Assembly (NCBI RefSeq): GCF_030269925.1
Contig: NC_085111.1
Coordinates: 7,866,142 to 7,930,141 of the forward strand
DNA from: Bombyx mori
Lineage: Eukaryota > Arthropoda > Insecta > Lepidoptera > Bombycidae
DNA length: 64,000 nt
Direction: 5' to 3'
Under the pieces are notes generated by a model. It searched no databases, had not been told where the DNA came from, and saw nothing but the letters and a program-made list of their open reading frames with translations. This document shows, piece after piece, positions 44,301 to 53,677 of this stretch; position 1 is the stretch's first letter, and each line of letters begins with the position of its first letter. Position numbers and translations under genes: made by a program.

Positions 44301-47300
44301 CTCCTTGGTCGTCCAGGAATGGATTGAGTTTTCTCCACGGTTTAGGTAATGGTACACCATTCTCGAGCTTACGAATTTCATCCTGAAAGTTGAGAAATTG
44401 AATTCGCTTGGTAATCGTCATCAGGGCCCCATGAAGTTCTGCACGACCTAAAAAGGTACCCGGAACACGTGTCTGTTTTTTGTTAGCATTTCTGATAAAA
44501 CGAAGACAATAACCAATAATACGTTGAACCTTACGAATTGATGAAAACCTTTCGAGCAAAGAATCGATAAAGTTAGGTTCATCATTCACGACCAACGAAA
44601 AACAGCGTTCCTCGGCAAGCATATCAGTCTCGTTCACCTCGAGACCGGAATTTGAAGGCCATGAAGATGAAGGTTGCCGAAGCCAGCTCGGTCCCGCCCA
44701 CCATAACTCACTTTGGAGTAGGTCGCTCGGACACATACCGCGGGAAGCTATGTCCGCAGGATTTTCATTAGAGCGCACGTGATTCCAGTGAGTTTCGGGG
44801 ACAGTTTCTTGGATATGACTAACCCTATTAGCAACAAATGTTTTCCAACGCGAGGAATGGCCACGAATCCATGACAGAGTTACCGTTGAATCTGACCAAG
44901 CAAATGTATCAGAAAGCGGAAGTAACGGTACATACACTTCTTTTACGAATTTGAGCAGGTCAGCGAGCAGAACCGCAGCGCAGAGCTCTAGTCTCGGCAA
45001 TGAAACTCTCTTAATTGGGGCCACGCGAGACTTAGCACATAAAAAGGATACTCCTATATGACCATCGGAATTAAGAGTTCGAAGATAAACCACAGCTCCA
45101 TAGCCAGCCTCCGAACTGTCAGCAAAACCATGTAATTGGTACGATTCCATGCTTCCAGTGGTCGATATACATCTAGGAATACGAATACGTTCAATAAGTG
45201 GAAGCTCGGCTACGTACAGGTTCCAATGACGCACTATGTCGTCAGGAAGGACATCATCCCACCCAACACTCAAGACCCACAAACGCTGAACCAATAACTT
45301 GGGAATGAACGTCAAAGGACAGAGAAAGCCCAAAGGGTCATAAATACGAGCCACCTCACTTAGAATGGTACGCTTGGTACATTCTCTGTGAAGAACATTA
45401 ACTTGGAAAGAAAAGATGTCCGGAAGAGGTTCCCACTTCAAACCTAATATTTTGTGAGAAGGGGTAATTTCTATATCTAATGATACAAAATCGGTTACGC
45501 AATGTTCAGGAGGTATGTCTGCAAGTAACTCTTTCTTGTTACTTGCCCATTTTCGTAATTCAAAACCTCCTTTCTTCAATAAATGAATGACGTCAGATTT
45601 AATCAACTCGGCTTCACTCAAACTTGAGGCTCCATGGGCCACATCGTCAACGTAAATGGAAGAAGTAAGCGGAGAAACAGCACATGGAAAACAAGAGCCT
45701 TCATCGTGGACGAGTTGCTTAATTGTTCTGCACGCCAGGAACGGAGAAGACGCCACTCCATAGGTAACGGTATTCAACTCATACTCCTGAACCGGTTCAA
45801 ATTGATTAAAACGCCAAAATATCCTCTGGAAACCACGATCCTGTTCCTGTTGAATAATATTCCTGAACATTTGCTTTATATCCGCTGTAAAAACAACGGG
45901 GTAGCCGCGAAATCTCAAAAGGATTTCTGTAATATTAGTCTGTAATTTGGGGCCTATTAATAAGGAATCGTTAAGTGAAATCCCTCGAGCGTCCTTAGCA
46001 GAAGCATCGAAAACCACCCTCAATTGAGTAGTTGAACTGCCAGGACGAAAAACACAATGATGAGGAATGTAATATTTTCCCTTATGCAGGTCGGTGGCTG
46101 AGACACGGCTCATGTGACCATTATTTAAGTAGTCCAGCATGAAGTCCGAATACTGCTCATGAAGGTTTGGGCTTGAAAGAAGTCTTCGTTCCAATAAATG
46201 AAATCTTTGCAATGCATTTTCACGCGAACCCGGAAACTGTAACTCCCCATCCCTCTGCCTAAACGGCAAAGAAACGATGTACCTTCCAGATGTACCTCGA
46301 GCGTGGGTTTCAGTGAAAAGTTTCTCACATTGCTGCTCGTCCGGCGTTAGAACTGATGATTTAGGTATGACCTCCAACTCCCACAGTCTCCTCAATTCCT
46401 CATGGAGAGGAGTATCGTGTTCTCTTAGAAAAAAAGAAGTTGAGTGTTTTGTCTCATCCCTGCATTTGACACTTCCCATCAGGATCCATCCGAAGATGGT
46501 GTTCAAGGCTGAGGGTTCATGAGGACTACCTGAAATATTTCCGGGCAGTAACAGCGTTGAAAACATTTCAGCACCGATAAGCAGATCTATTGGTCCAGGC
46601 TTATTATAATTTGGATCAGCGAGTCGCAAATTACGTAGGTGTTCGCATGAAGAAAGATCAAGACGAGCAGTGGGCATTTGTGCACAAATAGATGGTAAGA
46701 TGAGAGCCGTTAAATTAAATAAATTCTTTTGATGAACTCCGAGTTGAAGCTCCACCATTCCAGTCACTGACGTCGATGATTGCCCCAAGCCACAAACATT
46801 TCGCGAAGTTTGCTTAGGCTTTAAGCCCAATCGTTCCATAGCTTGATTAGAAATGAAATGTGATTGACTACCAGGGTCGATGAGTGCGCGAAGAGTATGA
46901 AAGTGACCAGATGAGTCGCGCACTTCAACGTTAGCAGTAGCCAGCAGAACTACAGAGCTACCACTCATGTTTGTAAAAGCCTGCGTTTGTGGCTCTTGAC
47001 TAGAAGAAGACGGTGGCAGTCGATTAATCGATACATGACTCTTGGCTACGTCCTCGCGGCCAGTGTCACACAAATCTCGATGGAGAAGCGTGTGATGGTT
47101 CTGCCTACAAATTTTACATCTGAAGATAGATTTACAATTTTTTAATTGATGCGAGGCGCGTAAGCAATTGAAACACCATCGATGAAGCTTCGCATGATTG
47201 TATCTATCATCTACCGATTTTTGTGAAAATGATTCGCAAGAGACTATAGTGTGCTCACCGTTACAGTACGAGCACTTGAGTGTCGGTGGAGTAGAATTTA

Positions 47301-50300
47301 CTACGGTAGTTGGTGTCAGCATATCCTTAGAATCGTTCTTCTTCGGTGGGGTGTTTGATAAAAAAGTAGAAACCGGGTTTTTATTGAATGAAACGACGTT
47401 ATGAATCGCAGCAGAACGTGGCTTATCCGGAGCAGGACGATCATGAACAAAGAAGTGGCCATCGCGTATAAGGGCTTCGCATTTGTTTTGTAAAAATCGT
47501 TTGAGGTCGTTGAAGGCTGGCAACTCAGAATCTGAAAATTGTATTTCAAAAGCACGACGAGTGTTTGAGTCCAGCTTTGAAAGAACTAAGTAGCTAAGTA
47601 TAAAATCCCAACTGACAGTTGGCAGGTTTAACCCTTTCAATATCGATAAATTTTCGTTAAACAAATCAAGACTACGTCGAAAGTCAGATGGAGAATTTAA
47701 TTTTAAATTTACATTAAGTATTTCTTTCCAACAGGTGAAAGCTAAATCACGCTTATTTTGATAACGATCAATCAATGTTTGATAAGCCTCCTGATAGAAT
47801 TTCCCTTCATAAGGGAAGGAGCGTATGAGTGCCACGGCATCTCCAGACAAACTTGATATTAGATAATGCATACGCTCTGAGTCCGTAAGTGTTGCGTTGT
47901 TATGAATGAGGGAGTGGAATACGTCATGGAATTTAGGCCAACCTTTTATTTCACCTGAAAACTGCGGTACAGAAATTTTAGGAAGTTTTATGTTGTGACT
48001 TGTTACTTTGGAAGATTCTAGCGAAGTGTTCAATTCACTACCCGTTTTGATAGTCAACTGCCGATATATAGAAAGAATCTCCATATGAATATCATCAAAT
48101 TCCATGCGAAGCAGGTCCTCAGCCTCCTCATCGCAACTGTCTATCAGTGATATAATGTCACCGTATGCAGCCTCAAAGGCACTAACAACTTTTTTTACTT
48201 CCGGAAAACAAGCAAGGAAGGTGTTACATTGTTCCGGATCATATTTAGCCGCTCGGGCAATAACTAAGGTTTTCTTTAATCGATTCAAAGATAAAGTACG
48301 CTTCCGTCGCAATACTGGTAGGTCCTGAACCGAAATTTCATCTGTGTCCATCGACCTCGATTTACTTTTCTTAAGTACAGCACACGATACCTTCCGCTTC
48401 ACGGAATGTGACATTCTTAATCGGAGCTACGATTTTATTTCAATTGAATTCAAAAAAAATAAAACAAAAAAATAAAAAATTAGAAAATAAGTACTATGAA
48501 TATTTGAAGGAAAATGAACGATTAATGTAAAATGTTTTGTAATGTAAAATGTTTTGTAATTACGCAACCAATACAAAAGGATAAAACTACAACGTCAATA
48601 ACCCATTTGCAATTGAATAACTCAGGTAAAAGATGACGTATGTGTTCGTATACCTGAGTTGTAAGTATTAGAATAATATCGCAAACACAAAGAACCGTAA
48701 TCACCAAACGATATTTATAGGTAGGTAGGTAGTACGGAAACGAAAAACTAAATAAAATAAAAATTCGCAAATTAACTTCTTAATTTTGTCGATACGTATT
48801 TGATCGTAACAAAACAAGATTGGTATAGGTTTAGATTTAAATTTAAATGTTTTAAAATTAAACCAAACGTGATATTATTTAAAATCGGTATTAGCACAAC
48901 AATTATATTTATGAGAATATAACTTTGTACCAAGATACATAATTAACTGATGGGCGAACAATGCAGCGTTATACGTTCAACAAACGAAGACGGAGGGTAT
49001 CCTCGTAAAGTTGACGACAATTAATCTAGAATTATTTATTAGATTCTCTTTTACGTTTAATATAATGAATTTTACAAATTAATGCACTGAAGAGAATGAA
49101 GTACATACACCGTTATGTTATTTGATTGTATGCACAGCGTTACGGATTGCAATTAATTTGCACAGTGGATTGATGACGTGATTCGTATTGTCTTAGGCCT
49201 AATGAAATTGATCGTAATATAATTAAGAAAGCGGTTAAAAAGTAGTTACGTTAAATACTAGTTAAATTTAAGAACTTGTATTTTGCTGTGACGGTAGATT
49301 TCCCGGGTTTCGGCACCATAAAATGTATGTGAGACGTTAGTTCCCGGCTCGGTAGTTTGTTTTAGCCGGTTATCGTCGCGACACACACACTGGGTCTGGA
49401 CAAACCAATCGATCCCTGGTCGGGGATGGATACGGAACTTGCCCAGCAAGGTATCCTAGGTCCCCGATGTACGTCTAGGATTCAACAAATAGTGTAAATG
49501 CACATACGCACCTGGGACTGCCACACGGAGCTCCTGGACGCGTGCACTGTTCTAGAATCACTAGGCCTTGTTAATGTATTATAATTTAACTTCACCCGCG
49601 GTCGTCGATTTCGGTTAAGTTTAAATGTTCTAGATTCGGTTGCGTGTTGCTCGGCTCCCGTTCGTAATCGATGTGTGTGTGCATGCGATGTAGCTTCGCT
49701 GTCATTTGATGGATCCGAACGTGGAGATCGATTGGCGTTGTAAAATGTCAGATTTAAAATTTGCCGCGAAGACGGCACAGTTGTGTTAACGTGAGTCTGC
49801 GGTGAACACGACCATACTCAAAAATGCTTCGCATCATTGTACAATTTGTACAACAAGTATATTGTATATTAATGTGGTTGCTTCATATTTTCATATGTCT
49901 AATTCTAAAAACAAGTTATTCGAGAAGATCTTCTGAGAATACTATCAATGTGGGCTCTGAAAGTTATGGCGCTATATAGAAGATAATTAGACTCCTTTGC
50001 TTATATTAAAAAAGAAACTGGACAATTTCAAAGTAATTGATTCTAAAATTTGCATGATAGACACTATTTTACCTACCTTAGCAATATTTTTCGGGTGAAT
50101 CGGTCCATCGTAGGGACAACCAACAACACATGAAATATATCCCCTTACTCGCAAGCCGTCACGAACGGCCTCGTCCGCGACCTGTTTAAATCTTCTAAGA
50201 CCTTCTTCCACCGAGCAATTTAGATTTTTTTGTGAAAATCCTTCCGAACCAGCAGGAAATATAGCAATTTCTTCTACGTTGCATTGTTTCTGTAATTGCA

Positions 50301-52449
50301 AATTACCATTTCGTTCTTGACGGCGTAGACGAGTTTATAAACCATCAGGTTTCAGCGCTTAGCAAAACCCATAAACATCACAATATGCTTTTGCCAAATG
50401 TCGCGACCAAATTAGATAAATGGACGAAATCTCAATTTAATTGTCATTTTAATCACGACAGCTTCAAACCGGAACGTACGAGTATCCTGAGGCCGAAATA
50501 AGCAGTGTGCTTACTGCGAGTTTTTTAACGTTCTCGATAGCGTAAAAGTCAACTCTGTATGAAGTTGGTACGTTTGCCAATGTTTGCCGCTAGGGGCGCT
50601 GTTCCAACTGCATACAAATTTCAGTTAACTTTTACGCTATCGAGAACGTTAAAAAACTCGCACTAAGCTACAGTCATAGTAATTTTAATGCATAATATAA
50701 TGACAGGAAATTAATTTGTAGTTTTAACTTTTTATTTTATATTTCATCGTCGATATTATTCATTATAACAATGATATATTTTTATTGTCTAAGTGTCAAT
50801 CTTAGTTTAAAGTAAAAATATTTTTTCATTAGTACTATTCTGGTTATTGTTTATGTTGGTAGACATGATGATGATGATGACCCTAAAGTAATCATGCTTT
50901 CGGATATTATATGGAATTTTTGCAATAATTTCGAGGAAGCGATATTTCCAAACAACAGACTTCGACTTCACTTTTAAGATTTAACATTTCATGCAGTATC
51001 TATCCGCTCTGGTAGCTCTCTAACATCAGTAATACAAGTAGTCAGTGAGCTTATCGGCCGAAATAAGATAAATAATGTATCCAAGCCCTATTTCGAAATT
51101 TTCCCTATCAACTGAGTTTAGTTGTTTTAGCTAAACCTGCATACATAAATTAGGTACCTACTTATGAGACCAATATTATTGTATAGGCTTAATTTTAATT
51201 TTTTAAAGTATTTACTCATGGGCTGTAGATGAACACTGACTGATCATTAAATATGAATATTACATCCATTTGTTGAAATTAGTCATGATCCACCTATTGG
51301 AGGTTGTGCAAAGTTCAATCGCAAGTGCAAAGCATGAATAAATAACACTGAAAACATACATTATTCTTAAAATTATTGCTTATTTATCTTCAGGGTGTTG
51401 TAATATTGGTTTTTGGATGGTTGGAATTTTAAAATTCTGCCTTCAGATATAAATATATATGAATATAATAAATAACAAATAAATAAATAACTGGGAAAAA
51501 TCACACACGATGTCTCAAGATGATAACATTGAATTAAATCAAGTCATTATACTGATGACAAGCATTGTTAGAATAATCTATCAGTTCATTATTATTATGA
51601 ACATCTAGTTTAACTTTAAAGAATTGTGTATTTGGCTTTGTTGTGATTAAAAATTAAACTCACAGCTGTTTCATATCCTTTCAAATTTGGAACAAGTACA
51701 GGGTAATTCACTCCAGGCACTCTTTGAATATTTTTCATAACATCAACACTGTCACTCATTTGTTTAACCCATTTTGGACTGACAAAACTAAAAACATACA
51801 AAATATTTTATTTATTCTAGTGAATATTTAAAATTTGTTATAAATACTTAATGTTTAAACATATTACTTTCACGTTTTACTTTTTGAATAGGTATAATGT
51901 GTGTTAAAAAATATTAAATTGTTTGTGTTGTTAGAATATAATATAACATTAAAATTCATTTACAGCATTATATAAACATACCTTGCAGATTCTACATTTT
52001 TTATACCTGCAGCAACGATTTTACTAATGAGTTCAACTTTAATGTCTGTTGGAACAAACTTAGATTCATTTTGAAGGCCATCTCTCGGTCCTACTTCATA
52101 AATTCTGATTTCAGGGGCTACTGTACTCTGAAAAAATACTTAGGTCTATACTTGCTTCCACATTTGTAATGTTTTTATGGGTTTGTGTCCTCTTAACTTG
52201 TTTTCTTTTTGTTTTAATATGAACATTATTAGCTTTATGATGATAAAAACCGACATGAGCGGTTCAAATTTTTCTCCAATTTCCTGCACATTCTTTTTAT
52301 ACCCAGATCATTTGAAATATTTAAATGAATGTACATGTAATTAAAAGAGCGGTTTTCGAAGGTACATTTCCTGTACTTACAAGACTACGTTGCAAGAAGT
52401 TATTAGAACGGAGTATATTAAGAACGCAAGTTTTTGTAACATTATTCAT
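38391..52449 (-). CDS. HMGCL: hydroxymethylglutaryl-CoA lyase, mitochondrial
   Basis: It cleaves (S)-3-hydroxy-3-methylglutaryl-CoA to acetyl-CoA and acetoacetate, the last step of leucine breakdown and ketone body formation, in the mitochondrial matrix. Six exons: 52381-52449, 51982-52127, 51664-51787, 50077-50289, 41667-41855, 38391-38666. They total 1,017 bp and give 338 residues, against 325 in human. The first 23 residues ([18 protein letters not shown]...) have Arg/Lys and no acids, as in a matrix-targeting peptide. The TIM-barrel motifs are complete: [10 protein letters not shown] (catalytic Arg-Asp), [16 protein letters not shown] (metal-binding His pair) and the signature GLGGCPYA with the catalytic Cys. 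The C-terminus ends CNCS, without a peroxisomal C-K-L type signal. Intron 4 (8.2 kb) contains the BEL/Pao element. The gene is divergent from KRTCAP2, with 1.2 kb between starts. Confidence 0.96.
38903..39102 (-). mobile_element. Jockey-type LINE 3' UTR fragment
   Basis: GAGAGGCTATTTCAGCTTCG, GCTTCGCAGAATCTACCACC and GAAACGCGACCCACTGAG match the UTR at 14636-14944 closely. The T-run at 38910 is the tail side. It lies in HMGCL intron 5. Confidence 0.7.
39527..39745 (-). repeat. partial Bm1 SINE (3' half)
   Basis: Minus-oriented Bm1 from the T-run and ATTGCTTAAAAGACGAG through CGTGCGGACTAAC, without the tRNA-like head. It lies in HMGCL intron 5. Confidence 0.75.
39951..40142. repeat. pair of ~47-bp direct repeats containing a small hairpin
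   Basis: GGGAAGATCTTCCACCGAGC followed by GGGTGATAT.GCTCGGTAGA occurs at 39955-40000 and 40094-40139 with one or two differences, 139 bp apart. Each copy holds the palindrome GAAGATCTTC and a 7-bp stem ACCGAGC/GCTCGGT. They could be termini or subrepeats of an element I cannot name. Confidence 0.6.
41263..41560 (+). repeat. diverged Jockey-type LINE 3' UTR fragment
   Basis: CAGCTCGCTGAGTTTCTCGC, GGTCGCGATTCCGATCCGG and AGTAGATTCATACGCGAAGC follow the UTR order in plus orientation. Closest to the fragment at 20186-20472. It lies in HMGCL intron 5, just upstream in + coordinates of exon 5. Confidence 0.55.
42050..42345 (+). repeat. R1-type LINE 3' UTR-like fragment
   Basis: Its reverse complement reads GAAGCAGACCGCGGACCAAA, then CCCACTAAACGACTTCCTTA, parallel to the R1-type tails at 22516-22844 and 56218-56500. 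The relationship is partial and diverged. Confidence 0.4.
42519..42974 (-). repeat. 3' LTR of the BEL/Pao element
   Basis: 456 bp, matching 49324-49779 with no difference that I can see. Left target duplication GTTGT at 42514-42518. Confidence 0.95.
43111..48414 (-). CDS. BEL/Pao gag-pol polyprotein (1,767 residues, uninterrupted)
   Basis: A single frame without stops from the ATG at 48414. Domains in order, by approximate residue: gag with a DUF1759-type region (about 140-330; [20 protein letters not shown]); Cys/His zinc knuckles (381-445; [36 protein letters not shown]); aspartic protease of the DUF1758 type (about 485-650; [11 protein letters not shown]); reverse transcriptase (about 740-1000; [11 protein letters not shown], catalytic YVDDV near 920); RNase H (about 1090-1230; [15 protein letters not shown]); integrase with its zinc-binding start (about 1400-1450), the core acidic residues in [19 protein letters not shown] and GGVWE, and a C-terminal DUF5641-type domain to about 1750. 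No envelope ORF follows. The length and domain order are normal for BEL/Pao. Confidence 0.95.
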   Translation of the reverse strand: MSHSVKRKVSCAVLKKSKSRSMDTDEISVQDLPVLRRKRTLSLNRLKKTLVIARAAKYDPEQCNTFLACFPEVKKVVSAFEAAYGDIISLIDSCDEEAEDLLRMEFDDIHMEILSIYRQLTIKTGSELNTSLESSKVTSHNIKLPKISVPQFSGEIKGWPKFHDVFHSLIHNNATLTDSERMHYLISSLSGDAVALIRSFPYEGKFYQEAYQTLIDRYQNKRDLAFTCWKEILNVNLKLNSPSDFRRSLDLFNENLSILKGLNLPTVSWDFILSYLVLSKLDSNTRRAFEIQFSDSELPAFNDLKRFLQNKCEALIRDGHFFVHDRPAPDKPRSAAIHNVVSFNKNPVSTFLSNTPPKKNDSKDMLTPTTVVNSTPPTLKCSYCNGEHTIVSCESFSQKSVDDRYNHAKLHRWCFNCLRASHQLKNCKSIFRCKICRQNHHTLLHRDLCDTGREDVAKSHVSINRLPPSSSSQEPQTQAFTNMSGSSVVLLATANVEVRDSSGHFHTLRALIDPGSQSHFISNQAMERLGLKPKQTSRNVCGLGQSSTSVTGMVELQLGVHQKNLFNLTALILPSICAQMPTARLDLSSCEHLRNLRLADPNYNKPGPIDLLIGAEMFSTLLLPGNISGSPHEPSALNTIFGWILMGSVKCRDETKHSTSFFLREHDTPLHEELRRLWELEVIPKSSVLTPDEQQCEKLFTETHARGTSGRYIVSLPFRQRDGELQFPGSRENALQRFHLLERRLLSSPNLHEQYSDFMLDYLNNGHMSRVSATDLHKGKYYIPHHCVFRPGSSTTQLRVVFDASAKDARGISLNDSLLIGPKLQTNITEILLRFRGYPVVFTADIKQMFRNIIQQEQDRGFQRIFWRFNQFEPVQEYELNTVTYGVASSPFLACRTIKQLVHDEGSCFPCAVSPLTSSIYVDDVAHGASSLSEAELIKSDVIHLLKKGGFELRKWASNKKELLADIPPEHCVTDFVSLDIEITPSHKILGLKWEPLPDIFSFQVNVLHRECTKRTILSEVARIYDPLGFLCPLTFIPKLLVQRLWVLSVGWDDVLPDDIVRHWNLYVAELPLIERIRIPRCISTTGSMESYQLHGFADSSEAGYGAVVYLRTLNSDGHIGVSFLCAKSRVAPIKRVSLPRLELCAAVLLADLLKFVKEVYVPLLPLSDTFAWSDSTVTLSWIRGHSSRWKTFVANRVSHIQETVPETHWNHVRSNENPADIASRGMCPSDLLQSELWWAGPSWLRQPSSSWPSNSGLEVNETDMLAEERCFSLVVNDEPNFIDSLLERFSSIRKVQRIIGYCLRFIRNANKKQTRVPGTFLGRAELHGALMTITKRIQFLNFQDEIRKLENGVPLPKPWRKLNPFLDDQGVVRVGGRLSRSGLEFSHKHPALLPRHSRFTYMIIEAIHKENCHPGLGTTQYLLMQLFWVFSSKRAIRHCLSKCVSCYKTNPKLLEPFMSDLPASRVNQVKPFSIVGVDYAGPFQIKLGKHRGAKIGKAYLCLFVCFSTKAVHLEVVSELSSEAFIAALRRFVGRRGRVNVIHSDCGTNFIGAQKILNLYMNSASESQNIEFKFNPPSAPHFGGVWEIQIKAAKTHLHRIIGNQTLTFEELTTLFVQIEALLNSRPLCSLSSDPNDLNVLTPGHFLVLEPPTAVPDSNLLDDQMSRLNRWQLIQRFQRHFWQRWKSEYLHSLTQRAKWNRRGETLNDGSVVLIKSESTMPLHWPLARVSKLHASPDGVVRIATVRTANGKFYTRPLTKLAPLPIYSD
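49301..49318 (-). promoter_or_regulatory. primer-binding site of the BEL/Pao element, complementary to tRNA-Phe
   Basis: Read on the minus strand it is TGGTGCCGAAACCCGGGA, five bases inside the 5' LTR. The + strand TCCCGGGTTTCGGCACCA equals the 3' end of insect tRNA-Phe (whose 5' end starts GCCGAAA, as I recall) plus CCA. The match is over all 18 bases. Confidence 0.8.
49324..49779 (-). repeat. 5' LTR of the BEL/Pao element
   Basis: 456 bp. In element orientation it begins TGTGCCGTCTTCGCGGC and ends CTCACATACA. It should carry the promoter for the gag-pol transcript. Right target duplication GTTGT at 49780-49784. Confidence 0.95.
50515..50662. mobile_element. 148-bp MITE-like inverted-repeat element
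   Basis: About 39 bp at the left (TGCGAGTTTTTTAACGTTCT then CGATAGCGTAAAAGT) are repeated inverted at the right end with about one mismatch, around a 70-bp centre containing GCCGCTAGGGGCGCTG. It has no coding capacity. It lies in HMGCL intron 3, 225 bp from exon 4. Confidence 0.8.
50663..51663. other. HMGCL intron 3, remaining part: nothing recognised
   Basis: AT-rich with a short GATGATGATGATGA run near 50867. No exon or repeat family that I can name. Confidence 0.5.
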
Positions 52450-52798
52450 GATTAGTTGGGTATTACGTAAAGCAATGATTACAATTAATTAAAGTTTGAA
52501 ATCATTCTCTATTTTTGACATGTAAACAGCAGTTTACTGATAAGATTGTTATCAGCTACTTTTTTGTTTTTTTTTTAAATAATTCTATGACCTGGTAACT
52601 AATGCATTTCGGTCAAGCTTTATTTTAATTTATATTCTTATTTTTATGAAAAATTATAATATGGAGTGAAATGAAATGAAATGAAGATGATTAATTTGAG
52701 ACATTAATCAACTGACATGAAATAAAATGAAATGAGATGAGATTATATGGGATACTTTTTCTTCTTCTTCGTCGCTTTCTTCATTGCTGAAGGTCGGG

Positions 52799-52800
<2 letters not shown>

Positions 52801-52866
<66 letters not shown>

Positions 52867-53039
52867 TAATACTTTCTAATAATAACTATTTAACTAATAC
52901 TTTCTGAATATGTAATACTTTTAATAGACATTATAATGTTAAAAATCAACTTATTCAATTAGATCACGAAAAGCTTGGTTAGGCTCTGTTAGGATTGGCT
53001 GATATTATAACTGGTTATATCCTTGATATAACCAGTTAT

Positions 53040-53105
<66 letters not shown>

Positions 53106-53278
53106 ATAACTGGTTATATCAAGGATATAACCAGTTATAATATCAGCCAATCCTAACAGAGCCTAACCAAGCTTTTCGTGATCTAATTGAATAAGTTGAT
53201 TTTTAACATTATAATGTCTATTAAAAGTATTACATATTCAGAAAGTATTAGTTAAATAGTTATTATTAGAAAGTATTA

Positions 53279-53337
<59 letters not shown>

Positions 53338-53497
53338 ATAACTGGTTATATCAAGGATATAACCAGTTATAATATCAGCCAATCCTAACAGAGCCTAACC
53401 AAGCTTTTCGTGATCTAATTGAATAAGTTGATTTTTAACATTATAATGTCTATTAAAAGTATTACATATTCAGAAAGTATTAGTTAAATAGTTACCA
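52801..53497. repeat. palindromic and tandem repeat with three (AT)n tracts between HMGCL and KRTCAP2
   Basis: A unit of about 175 bp occurs three times: inverted at 52865-53041, direct at 53105-53280 and direct at 53336-53497. (AT)n tracts precede or separate them (52801-52864, 53041-53104, 53281-53335). The first two copies form a long hairpin around the middle AT tract. Each copy itself holds ATAACTGGTTATATC-AAG-GATATAACCAGTTAT, a perfect 15-bp stem with a 3-base loop. It has no coding capacity. It occupies most of the 1.2-kb shared upstream region of two divergent genes. Confidence 0.9.
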
Positions 53498-53677
53498 TGG
53501 ATGCTGGAAACGATCATACAAGAACCGATTGCCATACTAAAAAAATGAAGATGCTATGAAGTGTCATTATCAATGACAGTTAAACTTAAAATCATAAGCC
53601 GGAATAAGCCTGTCATCTAGGTTAAACTCAGTAAAAATACAAGTTGGCACAAATTACTCCAAATAAAATACGGCAAA

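Larger units (their letters stand above)
42519..49779 (-). mobile_element. BEL/Pao LTR retrotransposon, apparently intact
   Basis: Two 456-bp LTRs (42519-42974 and 49324-49779) look identical by eye and begin TG and end CA. Perfect 5-bp target duplications GTTGT flank the element (42514-42518 and 49780-49784). The element is read on the minus strand: 5' LTR 49324-49779, primer-binding site 49301-49318, leader, one uninterrupted gag-pol ORF 43111-48414, a purine-rich GGTGGGCGG before the 3' LTR, then the 3' LTR. It lies in HMGCL intron 4, in the same orientation as the gene. Matching LTRs plus an open ORF indicate recent insertion. Confidence 0.95.

Noticed and set aside
48522..48770. Short minus ORF upstream of gag-pol as a possible extra BEL gene
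   Set aside because: It lies in the untranslated leader between the PBS and the gag start, is hydrophobic and AT-driven, and BEL/Pao elements do not usually carry a gene there.
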